DNA of 64,000 nt from G963662905 sp965230045 (GTDB lineage Bacteria > Bacteroidota > Bacteroidia > Bacteroidales > WRLA01): contig OZ245940.1 of NCBI GenBank assembly GCA_965230045.1, positions 3,348,001 to 3,412,000 on the forward strand. Direction: 5' to 3'. Made by a program: the position numbers and the translations under genes. Below the pieces are notes generated by a model. The model had not been told where the DNA came from and searched no databases. It saw only the letters and a list, made by a program, of their open reading frames with translations. Shown one piece after another: positions 9,302 through 16,731 of this stretch (positions are counted from its first letter, which is position 1; every line of letters starts with the position of its first letter).

Positions 9302-10981
9302 TCATGATTCGCTCAGACTGGCAATGCGTTCAATTAAAACAGGGAAAGTATTTATTTTGAAGGAAAGTTTATCGATATCAAATTGATCGATGGAATCCAT
9401 CAGTTCATTTCCATATTGAGTCAGCAGCTCAATCTGGTATTTCTGCCCTGTTTCCAGGATTTTTTCGGCAAACTGCTGTGTCCGTTCCATTGATTGACGC
9501 TTCAAAATATCTTCCCAAAGCATCATTATTTCTTTTTCCAGCCGGTCGAGCAGTTCGGGGAGCGCCTCAACCTGCCCCGGGCTTAGTTTATGTTGTTCGC
9601 TTTTTTGCTCCTTACTCGCTTTTTTATCGCTGTATTTCAGGAATTCGCACATCTGACGGAACATTTCCGAACGGGATACCGGCTTTTTCAAATAGGCATC
9701 AAAGCCCGAATGTTCAATAGCTTCCAGCTCACGGATCAGAACACTGGCGGTCAGTGCCACCACTGGGATATGCCGCGTGCTTTCATCATTTTTGAGCAAT
9801 GCCGTTGCCTCATGGCCGTCCATTACCGGCATACGGATATCCATCAAAATCAAATCCGGGAAAAACTCCCGCGCCATGATCACGCCCTGCTGGCCGTTTT
9901 CTGCTTCAAGTATGGATATCTGCGTATCTTTAAAAACCTCACGTACCAGATCACGGTTGGGCTTCACGTCATCCACAATCAGGATTTTCGCAGGCTCAAA
10001 AACAATATCGCGGAAATTGAAACTTCCTTTGCTGCTTATACTGAAATCAGTAATTCCGATCGCAACCGAAGGCAAAACAATCCGAAAAACAGAACCTTCT
10101 CCTACTTTGCTTTCAAGCTGTATTTCACCCTGCATTAATGCCACCAGACTTGATGAAATACTGAGTCCCAGGCCGGTACCTCCATAGCGGCGTGTGCTTT
10201 GCCCTTCCCTTTGGGTAAATTCCTTAAAAATCAGCTGCTGATCCTCTTTCGGGATGCCCATACCGGTATCTTCAACTTCAATTATTAAATCAACACAACT
10301 GGCATCTCGCTCATTTTCGGCATGTTGCACCTTTATTCCAATATGCCCCTCTTCGGTAAATTTCACCGCATTGCCCACAAGGTTAAATAAAACCTGACGC
10401 AAACGGTTTTCATCGAGAATGAGGCTTTCGGGCAGGTCTTTGCTCACCGAAACAAAAAACTCCAGGTTTTTTTCCAGCACCCGTCCAAAAAACACCTGAC
10501 GCACTTCATTGACCAAGGCAAAAAGATTCACAGAATCAAGCTTCAACTCCAACCTGCCGGCATCAATACGGCTCAAATCAAGAATATCATTGATCAAGCT
10601 CAGCAAACTCTTTCCGGAAGATTTTATGGTTTGCAGATAATTCTTCTGCTTACTGTCCATGCCCATATTTTCCAGCAGCTCGGTAAAACCGATAACCGCA
10701 TTCATGGGCGTACGGATTTCGTGGCTCATATTGGCCAAAAACTCACTTTTTGCACGATTGGCCGCTTCTGCTTTTTCACGGGCAGCTACCAGCTCCTCCT
10801 CGGCTTTAATGCGTTCGTCCTGATCCAAAATCAAAGCAAACAGTATTTTTTTTCCATCATCATTGCTATCAAAAATACTATAGCAAATATGCACATGGCG
10901 ATCCCCCGAAGCCGTGGTCAATTGACGTTCAAGCCTTTGGAATTGCCCCCCTTCATTGATATTATCTTCCAATGAAAGCAA
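9302..10981 (-). CDS. Hybrid histidine kinase, C-terminal part (PAS remainder-HisKA-HATPase-REC), frameshifted
   Basis: About 559 residues in a frame that opens at a TTG, with no ATG near the junction. The first ~70 residues (GGQFQRLERQLTT, FALILDQDERIKAEEEL) are the second half of a PAS domain whose first half lies in the overlapping upstream frame. HisKA (MSHEIRTPMNAVIGF), HATPase (NAVKFTEEG, DTGMGIP, GGTGLGLSIS) and a receiver (LILMDIRMPVMDG, LKKPVS) follow, then a ~100-residue helical tail without a recognisable HPt histidine motif. Together with 10918-11733 this reads as one gene of ~810 residues broken by a single-base frameshift near 10918-10985. Confidence 0.85.
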   Translation of the reverse strand: MLSLEDNINEGGQFQRLERQLTTASGDRHVHICYSIFDSNDDGKKILFALILDQDERIKAEEELVAAREKAEAANRAKSEFLANMSHEIRTPMNAVIGFTELLENMGMDSKQKNYLQTIKSSGKSLLSLINDILDLSRIDAGRLELKLDSVNLFALVNEVRQVFFGRVLEKNLEFFVSVSKDLPESLILDENRLRQVLFNLVGNAVKFTEEGHIGIKVQHAENERDASCVDLIIEVEDTGMGIPKEDQQLIFKEFTQREGQSTRRYGGTGLGLSISSSLVALMQGEIQLESKVGEGSVFRIVLPSVAIGITDFSISSKGSFNFRDIVFEPAKILIVDDVKPNRDLVREVFKDTQISILEAENGQQGVIMAREFFPDLILMDIRMPVMDGHEATALLKNDESTRHIPVVALTASVLIRELEAIEHSGFDAYLKKPVSRSEMFRQMCEFLKYSDKKASKEQKSEQHKLSPGQVEALPELLDRLEKEIMMLWEDILKRQSMERTQQFAEKILETGQKYQIELLTQYGNELMDSIDQFDIDKLSFKINTFPVLIERIASLSES

Positions 10982-11733
10982 AGGGAGGCATCATCATTAA
11001 TCAGGAAATCATGCCATGACAGGCATGCTTGTGATGGATCGGAAATAGAGAAAAAATCGCGAAAGGCTTTGTTGCACAAAATAAAATCTCCCTGAACCCA
11101 TTTATAAAAAGCAGGAATGGCGAGCTTACCGATGGACTTCTGCAAGAAGTCACGCTCAAAAATGCAGGTTTGTTGATCATCCGCTTGATTTCCATTTGCA
11201 TGACCATTTGTCACACGACTGACAGGGCGGCCTAATACAGCGATGGTTTTATTTTTATCGTTGTCCGTGCCAATAAACTGTAAATGGAAATTATAATCTA
11301 TTCCAAAAAATGGTTTATAAAAAGACAAGTCCAGGCTTTCACTCACATCCTGATAAGCTTGCCGCCAAAATGAGCGGTTTTCATTGTCCAAGGTAGCAAA
11401 AAGGGCTGTTTCCCCTTTGTGGAGCTTAATTCGGGAGGCATTGGATACCCGATGCTCCAGACCTTTATTAAAGGATAATAAATTGATGTCCCCATCAACA
11501 GTCCAGAATAAGTCAGCCTCATCAACAGCCATGTCCACTAAACGGTGATAAGCTTCCTTCATGCTTGCCAGGCCCTTATGCTGCGATTCGTTTAGCTGAA
11601 CGACAGCCTTATACAACTTCCGATTGCGGTAGAGCAGCAGGATTATCAGTAAGGACAATAAGGCCACAATCAAAAAAAGCAAATCCGGGAATAGCTGAAA
11701 AAAGCATAAGGACATCCATGTGAATAAAAACAT
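10918..11733 (-). CDS. Hybrid histidine kinase, N-terminal part (membrane anchor and PAS domains), frameshifted
   Basis: A 271-residue open frame starting at ATG 11733. One membrane segment (FPDLLFLIVALLSLLIILLLY) follows a short N-terminus. Two PAS-like regions come next, the first around ADLFWTVDGDINLLSFNKGLE, the second around YKWVQGDFILCNKAFRDFF. The second PAS is cut in the middle: the frame runs off into an unrelated tail (LCFHWKIISMKGG) while the missing half continues in the overlapping frame downstream. This is best read as the 5' part of the kinase gene at 9302. A perfect 15-bp palindrome lies just upstream at 11738-11752. Confidence 0.8.
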   Translation of the reverse strand: MFLFTWMSLCFFQLFPDLLFLIVALLSLLIILLLYRNRKLYKAVVQLNESQHKGLASMKEAYHRLVDMAVDEADLFWTVDGDINLLSFNKGLEHRVSNASRIKLHKGETALFATLDNENRSFWRQAYQDVSESLDLSFYKPFFGIDYNFHLQFIGTDNDKNKTIAVLGRPVSRVTNGHANGNQADDQQTCIFERDFLQKSIGKLAIPAFYKWVQGDFILCNKAFRDFFSISDPSQACLSWHDFLINDDASLCFHWKIISMKGGNSKGLNVN

Positions 11734-11737
11734 AGTA

Positions 11738-11752
11738 AACTGATTATCAGTT
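11738..11752. promoter_or_regulatory. Palindrome AACTGATTATCAGTT, candidate operator
   Basis: A perfect inverted repeat (7-bp arms around one base) five bases upstream of the split kinase start. A similar sequence, AACTGATAATCATT, lies upstream of the gene at 7172, and ACTGATAAATCAGT lies between the TonB receptor and the LuxR regulator at 27707-27720. A shared binding site is possible but unproven. Confidence 0.4.
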
Positions 11753-11850
11753 ATTTAATAAAATATTGCAGTGCGTATCAAAACAATACAATACGCAAAA
11801 TTTTCGGTTCTACACGGAATTTCGTGGAAAGAAATTAGAATGCTATTTCA

Positions 11851-12068
11851 AACAGATTCCTCCTTCCGATAGCTATCGGAATACCTCATTCTTCGGAAAA
11901 CTTTGTCGGAATGACGCGTTTTTATGAAGTCAGGAGGCAAATGCGGCGCACTTCGACTCCGCTCAGTGACCAGGCCGCATTTGCCTTAAACACCTAATAA
12001 ACAGCGTCATTCCGACCGGAACAAAGCCAAACGAAGTGATTAAGGCTTTGTGAAAGGAGGAATCTGTT
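11851..12068. repeat. Nested-palindrome, MITE-like intergenic element (~218 bp)
   Basis: Three nested perfect inverted repeats share one centre. The outer arms AACAGATTCCTCCTT (11851-11865) and its complement (12054-12068) are 15 bp. The middle arms GTCGGAATGACGC (11905-11917) and GCGTCATTCCGAC (12004-12016) are 13 bp. The inner arms AGGCAAATGCGGC (11935-11947) and GCCGCATTTGCCT (11974-11986) are 13 bp. A further palindrome TCCGATAGCTATCGGA sits at 11865-11880, and the loop contains CTTCGACTCCGCTCAGTGACC minus its last base, a relative of a motif repeated later in the window. No coding capacity. Likely a miniature mobile or REP-like element in the 620-bp gap between the kinase and thioredoxin genes. 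Confidence 0.75.
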
Positions 12069-12356
12069 AGGGATCAATAGTTCATTAATAAATATCTCCA
12101 TATTATTTTCAAACATTATTGTTACCCAAGAAATTCTTAGTAGAACCAAATTTTCTATCATTGCGACCAAAAATACAGAATATTCAAACAATAAAATGAA
12201 CGGCAGCAAAAAAACAAGACATTATGACATATATAGAAATCTACATGTGTATGGCATGTTTCTTGCCAACAAAAACGGCAATTAGCTGTTAGTTTAAAAA
12301 TACTGAACTGATTTACTGAATAAATAAAGTATTTTGAATCATATAGAACAAAAAAA

Positions 12357-12860
12357 ATGACTAAAATCTTAAAATTAAGTTCCTTCGTACTCATTGCTTT
12401 TTCAATGGCTTTGGCATCATGTTCGAACGGAAGTGAAAAGGCAAAACAAAAAGAAACAGCTGCTGCCCCTGTTGAAAAATCTGAAGTACAAAAAATCACT
12501 TTAGAGGAATTTACTGCGGATGTATGGGATTTCAAAAACAGTCCGGAAAGTTTTATCCTCAAAAATGATTTACCTGTAGTGGTTGATTTTTACGCTGATT
12601 GGTGCCGTCCATGCAAAATTACATCACCTATTTTAGATGAGTTATCAAAGGAATATGCAGGCAAAGTACAATTTTACAAGGTAAATACAGATGAACAACG
12701 CGAACTGGCATCTGCTTTTGGCATCAGGAGCATACCGAGTTTTCTTTGGGCACCAAAAGAAGGCAAGCCGCAAATGACCTCGGGAATTGCGCAAACCGAA
12801 GAAGCAACCAAAGAAATGTTTCGGAAGCAATTAGATGAATTATTATTGAAAAAACACTAA
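12357..12860 (+). CDS. Thioredoxin-domain lipoprotein
   Basis: A 167-residue protein. The N-terminus is a lipoprotein signal (FVLIAFSMALASCSNG) with the lipidated Cys at about residue 22. The thioredoxin domain covers roughly 50-165 with active site DFYADWCRPCK; the inner residues are Arg-Pro rather than the usual Gly-Pro. The cis-Pro motif is RSIPSF. It is the first of three tandem thioredoxin genes (11 bp to the next). It should face the periplasm from a membrane anchor. The changed CxxC dipeptide suggests a different redox potential from its neighbours. Confidence 0.9.
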   Translation: MTKILKLSSFVLIAFSMALASCSNGSEKAKQKETAAAPVEKSEVQKITLEEFTADVWDFKNSPESFILKNDLPVVVDFYADWCRPCKITSPILDELSKEYAGKVQFYKVNTDEQRELASAFGIRSIPSFLWAPKEGKPQMTSGIAQTEEATKEMFRKQLDELLLKKH

Positions 12861-12870
12861 ATAAAATAAT

Positions 12871-13335
12871 ATGAAATTTTTAAAATCAAATCTGCGTCTT
12901 TTTATCCTGATCCTGCTCGCTGCCGGCATCAGTAGCGGTCTTATGGCGCAGGAAAAAAAGTACACCAAAAACCTCAACAAACAGGAGTTTTTAGAGAAAG
13001 TATTTAATTACGAAAAGAACAAAGACACCTGGGTTTTTGAAGGCGATTTGCCTGTTATCGTTGACTTTTATGCAGATTGGTGCGGTCCCTGTAAAATGGT
13101 TGCGCCCATCCTGGAAGAGTTGGGACAGGAATATGAAGGCAAAATCAGGATTTACAAGGTCAATACCGACAAGGAGCGCGAACTTGCCTCCGTTTTTGGA
13201 ATCCGCAGTATTCCTTCCGTCTTGTTTGTCCCAATGAAAGGCAAGCCGCAAATGACTTCGGGCGCTTTACCGAAAACCACTTTCAAGCAAGTAATCGATG
13301 AATTCCTGCTTGAAAAGAAGCCCGAATCAAAATAA
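12871..13335 (+). CDS. Secreted (periplasmic) thioredoxin
   Basis: A 154-residue protein with an N-terminal hydrophobic signal (LRLFILILLAAGISSGLMAQ) and a full thioredoxin domain with YADWCGPCKMV and cis-Pro motif RSIPSV. It closely resembles the next protein (shared KVFNYE, FEGDLP, APILEEL, YKVNT, FGIRSIPS), so the two are recent duplicates that differ mainly by the signal peptide. It sits second in a three-gene array and is likely co-transcribed with the lipoprotein form. Confidence 0.9.
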   Translation: MKFLKSNLRLFILILLAAGISSGLMAQEKKYTKNLNKQEFLEKVFNYEKNKDTWVFEGDLPVIVDFYADWCGPCKMVAPILEELGQEYEGKIRIYKVNTDKERELASVFGIRSIPSVLFVPMKGKPQMTSGALPKTTFKQVIDEFLLEKKPESK

Positions 13336-13385
13336 ATTAGTATCTTGAATTTTAATAAATTACACACATAATAAATTGTATTATA

Positions 13386-13742
13386 ATGGAACATCTAACT
13401 AAAGAAACTTTTCAGCAGAAAGTATTTAACTACGAACAAAATAAAGAGTGGAAGTTTGAAGGAGACCTTCCCTGCATCATTGATTTTTATGCAGATTGGT
13501 GTGGCCCGTGCAAAATGGTAGCCCCCATTTTGGAAGAACTTTCGGAAGAATACAAAGGAAAAGTTAATATATACAAAGTAAATACTGAGCAGGAACAGGA
13601 ACTTGCTGCCGCTTTCGGTATCAGAAGTATTCCCAGTATCCTGTTTTGCCCTGCCGATGGTCAGCCACAAATGGCTCAGGGCGCACTCCCAAAAGACAGC
13701 CTTATCCAGGCGATGAATGACGTTTTCTGGAAAAAAGACTAA
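13386..13742 (+). CDS. Thioredoxin (cytosolic form)
   Basis: A 118-residue protein of normal thioredoxin length plus a short N-terminal extension, without a signal peptide. Active site DFYADWCGPCKMV, cis-Pro motif RSIPSI. It is a close paralogue of the secreted form 50 bp upstream. It should reduce cytosolic disulfides; electrons would come from a thioredoxin reductase encoded elsewhere. A strong terminator follows at 13814, which closes the three-gene unit. Confidence 0.92.
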   Translation: MEHLTKETFQQKVFNYEQNKEWKFEGDLPCIIDFYADWCGPCKMVAPILEELSEEYKGKVNIYKVNTEQEQELAAAFGIRSIPSILFCPADGQPQMAQGALPKDSLIQAMNDVFWKKD

Positions 13743-13813
13743 AGCTTAGCGCTTAAAAGCATGATTACAATGCCATAGCGGTTTTGAAATCACATAATCA
13801 TATTGCTAAAAAC

Positions 13814-13844
13814 AGCCCTCTATTTTGGAGGGCTATTTTTTTTT
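13814..13844 (+). terminator. Intrinsic terminator of the thioredoxin gene array
   Basis: Perfect 7-bp stem AGCCCTC / GAGGGCT with a 7-base loop, followed by A and a run of nine T, 72 bp after the last thioredoxin stop. Confidence 0.9.
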
Positions 13845-14043
13845 GCCTGTAGCACGCAAAATCTTAACCTAAAAACCGGCATCAAAAACCATAGCAGATT
13901 CATATTATAAAATTGCTGATGCTGCTTACGGGCACTTAATATTTTTTGTATATTTGAAAATCACCGGATTAATAATTATACAAGCAAAAGCGAGCAATGA
14001 TATCCGGGTACTCAATCAACGAACTAACGAAAAACACACCAAT

Positions 14044-15027
14044 ATGTTTACACAAGCAGACATAAAGCAAATAAGAGAACGAGGCTCTGATTTACAGAAT
14101 GTTGAGCAGCAAATCAACAACTTTATCAAGGGATTTCCTTATGCCGGCCTCATTGCTGCGGCAACTCCTGCCAATGGGATCATCCGCTTAAAAGAGGACG
14201 AAATACAGTCTCTGGAAAATTTTTATGAACAGGAAAGCAAAGCACTGCTAGTCGTTAAGTTTGTTCCTGCATCCGGAGCGGCATCGCGCATGTTCAAACT
14301 TTTGTTCGAATTTATGCAGGATTTTAATGCGACACAAGGCGACCTGGAAAAACTCTTTACAGATACTAAACTCAAACCGGTAAAAGAATTTTTCGATAAA
14401 ATTCATGATTTTCCGTTCTTTGATGACCTGGCATCCACCATGGAACGCGCCGGCTTGAATATTGAAGACCTGCTGTGCAGCAAAAACCTTGTGCCCGTAC
14501 TTGAATATCTGCTTCTCGACAAAGGGCTGGGTTACGCCAAACTACCCAAAGGACTGCTTCGATTCCACGCCTACAAAAATGGCGACAAGCGTCTGAGCAT
14601 TGAGGAGCATTTGGTGGAAGGCGCCATTTATGCTGCTGACGCACAGGCTGATGTACGCATGCACTTTACAGTATCCCCCGAACATCTCGAAAAATTCAAA
14701 GAGGCAATTGAAGCAAAAAAAGGAGCCTATGAAGAAAAATATCAGGTGCGCTACCACATCAGTTTCAGCGAGCAGAAAGCTTCTACCGATACCATCGCTG
14801 TAAAGCCCGACAATTCGCCCTTCCGCGAAGATGACGGCAGCCTGCTGTTCCGCCCGGGAGGACATGGTGCGCTTATCGAAAACCTCAACGACTTGAATGA
14901 ACCGCTTATCTTCATTAAAAATATCGACAATGTTGTGCCCGACAGCCTGAAAGCCGATACTTTCCGTTTTAAAAAAGTTATTGCGGCGTACTGCTCAAAA
15001 CAAAAAATCAGGTGCATCACTATCTGA
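14044..15027 (+). CDS. DUF4301 family protein, N-terminal part (frameshifted)
   Basis: About 327 residues from ATG 14044 (MFTQADIKQIRERG). A frame also opens 90 bp earlier, but that extension looks unlike protein. The motifs KFVPASGAASRMFK and the later RPGGHGALIENLNDL match DUF4301, a Bacteroidota family whose ASGAASRM/GGHGALI pattern resembles nucleotidyltransferase-like sugar-activating enzymes. The frame fails after FKKVIA near 14985 and ends in an unrelated tail. The proper continuation (LLKTKNQVHHYLKEL) is read from the other frame into the gene at 15012. Together they make ~520 residues, the family's usual length. Confidence 0.85.
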   Translation: MFTQADIKQIRERGSDLQNVEQQINNFIKGFPYAGLIAAATPANGIIRLKEDEIQSLENFYEQESKALLVVKFVPASGAASRMFKLLFEFMQDFNATQGDLEKLFTDTKLKPVKEFFDKIHDFPFFDDLASTMERAGLNIEDLLCSKNLVPVLEYLLLDKGLGYAKLPKGLLRFHAYKNGDKRLSIEEHLVEGAIYAADAQADVRMHFTVSPEHLEKFKEAIEAKKGAYEEKYQVRYHISFSEQKASTDTIAVKPDNSPFREDDGSLLFRPGGHGALIENLNDLNEPLIFIKNIDNVVPDSLKADTFRFKKVIAAYCSKQKIRCITI

Positions 15028-15599
15028 AAGAACTGAAAAACGGAACTCCGGAAGAAGCAAAGATCAATGAAATAGCCAATTATTGCGATGGTACATTATT
15101 CATGAAACTTGATGATGGTTTCAATAGTTTATCATCCGCAGAAAAATGCAAACAGCTGATCAACAAACTTGACCGCCCGATTCGCGTGTGCGGCATGGTC
15201 AAAAATGAAGGCGAACCCGGCGGAGGGCCTTATCTCGTAAAAAACCTGAAAGGGCACATCAGCCTGCAGATTATCGAATCGAGCCAAATGGACAGCAAAG
15301 ATGAAGCGCAGATGGAATTGGTCAAAAACGCAACGCATTTCAATCCGGTGGACCTGGTATGCTATACCTATAATTACAATGGAGAAAAATTTGACCTGAC
15401 CCAATACGTTGATCCTGCCACAGGTTTTATTTCAGAGAAATCAAAAGACGGAAAAGAGCTGAAAGCTCAGGAACTGCCCGGTTTATGGAATGGCGCCATG
15501 GCACGCTGGATTACACTTTTTGTTGAAGTGCCAATTATCACATTTAATCCGGTAAAAACAATAAACGACTTGCTCAGGAAAGAACATCAGGCAGGTTAA
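15012..15599 (+). CDS. DUF4301 family protein, C-terminal part (frameshifted)
   Basis: A 195-residue open frame that overlaps the end of the preceding one. It carries the C-terminal half of DUF4301: RPIRVCGMVKNEGEPGGGPYL, ESSQMD, THFNPVDLVCYTYNY and LPGLWNGAMARW. The in-frame ATG at 15012 is internal to the family's protein and is unlikely to be a real start. Adding one G in GCGGC at 14983-14987 would restore a continuous reading KVIGGVLLKTKNQVHHYL, so this is either a sequencing deletion or a recent mutation. Confidence 0.85.
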   Translation: MHHYLKELKNGTPEEAKINEIANYCDGTLFMKLDDGFNSLSSAEKCKQLINKLDRPIRVCGMVKNEGEPGGGPYLVKNLKGHISLQIIESSQMDSKDEAQMELVKNATHFNPVDLVCYTYNYNGEKFDLTQYVDPATGFISEKSKDGKELKAQELPGLWNGAMARWITLFVEVPIITFNPVKTINDLLRKEHQAG

Positions 15600-15651
15600 C
15601 AAGCCCAAAATCCCTTTTATTTCCGGATTTTCCAGTGGAGAATCCGGTTTT

Positions 15652-16569
15652 TTATATGTCAAAAACGTCCCCATCTTCCACGAGCACACTTTCCGGAAAT
15701 ACGCTGCGTGCCTGCTGCTGCAATGCGCCCGCATCATCTTTGTAGCGTGCGCTGATATGGCCCAACAACAATTTGCTGCAATGGCATGCTTTGGCCTGAC
15801 GTGCAGCCTGACGTGCTGTGGCATGCATTTTTTCAAAAGCCTGATCCTCGAGATGATCGGCGAATGTTGCTTCATGATACATCACATCAACTGCGCCAAT
15901 TTGTCTGCAAAGCCCTTCAAAATAGCGCGTATCGCTTACATAGGCATAGGATGCAGGCTTTTCTGCTTCGTAAGTGATGTCCTGATTGGCGAAAAAGCGC
16001 CCATCCCCTGCCCTGTAATCACTTCCCGCTTTGATGGCTTTAATTTCTTCGTAGGTGATGCCGGGCTGATTGTTCAAAAAAGCTCGTGAAATATTGCGCT
16101 CTTTGGATTTTTCACGAAAAACAAATCCACAGGTTGGAATGCGGTGTTCCAAAGGAATGCTTTCAACACGCAGCACTTTGGAATCCAGGATAAGCTTGGG
16201 TTTGCTGAAGTTATGTGGATGCAAAATCCATTCATAGGAAAGCACTGAACCCGCCACATCCAATTGAATCTGAATAATATCCCTGATTTCCTCCGGGGCA
16301 AAAATATTCAAAGGCTTCTTTCGGCCCATCAGGTGCATACTGAACATAAGCCCGATCAGTCCAAAATAATGGTCTCCATGCAGGTGAGATATAAAAACAT
16401 GATCGATACGGCTCATTTTCAAGCCATTATCTTTTAAGCGAAACTGGGTTCCTTCGCCACAATCGATCAAATAATTCCGCTGGTTGAGTTGCAGCACCTG
16501 GGCACTCAATCCCCTTTTTTCGGTAGGAATAGCCGCGCTGCTTCCCAGTATATAAATTTTAAAAGCCAT
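15652..16569 (-). CDS. rnz: Ribonuclease Z
   Basis: About 305 residues from the ATG at 16569 (MAFKIYILGSSAAIP). Upstream frame to 16623 looks non-coding. It is a metallo-beta-lactamase-fold endonuclease that matures tRNA 3' ends. Visible metal ligands: HLHGDH in VFISHLHGDHYFGLIG, Asp in YVSDTRYF, His in LLLGHISARY; DCGEGTQFRL near residue 45 is also characteristic. It is convergent with DUF4301 and lies downstream of rpsA on the same strand, separated by a terminator. Confidence 0.95.
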   Translation of the reverse strand: MAFKIYILGSSAAIPTEKRGLSAQVLQLNQRNYLIDCGEGTQFRLKDNGLKMSRIDHVFISHLHGDHYFGLIGLMFSMHLMGRKKPLNIFAPEEIRDIIQIQLDVAGSVLSYEWILHPHNFSKPKLILDSKVLRVESIPLEHRIPTCGFVFREKSKERNISRAFLNNQPGITYEEIKAIKAGSDYRAGDGRFFANQDITYEAEKPASYAYVSDTRYFEGLCRQIGAVDVMYHEATFADHLEDQAFEKMHATARQAARQAKACHCSKLLLGHISARYKDDAGALQQQARSVFPESVLVEDGDVFDI

Positions 16570-16674
16570 ATACAAAAGTATATAAAAAGGCTCTTCCCAA
16601 AATTTCGTGGACAAATTAAACATAAGCCCTTGGGATACAATTTTTATTACCTCAAGAAATCAGGCAGAACGCAT

Positions 16675-16702
16675 AAAAAAAGCCCGGCACAATACCGGGC
16701 TT
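16675..16702 (-). terminator. Intrinsic terminator after rpsA
   Basis: Stem GCCCGG / CCGGGC with loop CACAATA. On the minus strand the hairpin is followed by a run of seven T. It lies 30 bp past the rpsA stop codon and before the RNase Z start. Confidence 0.88.
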
Positions 16703-16731
16703 CTATATAAAATAATGATTTGTTCAAATCC

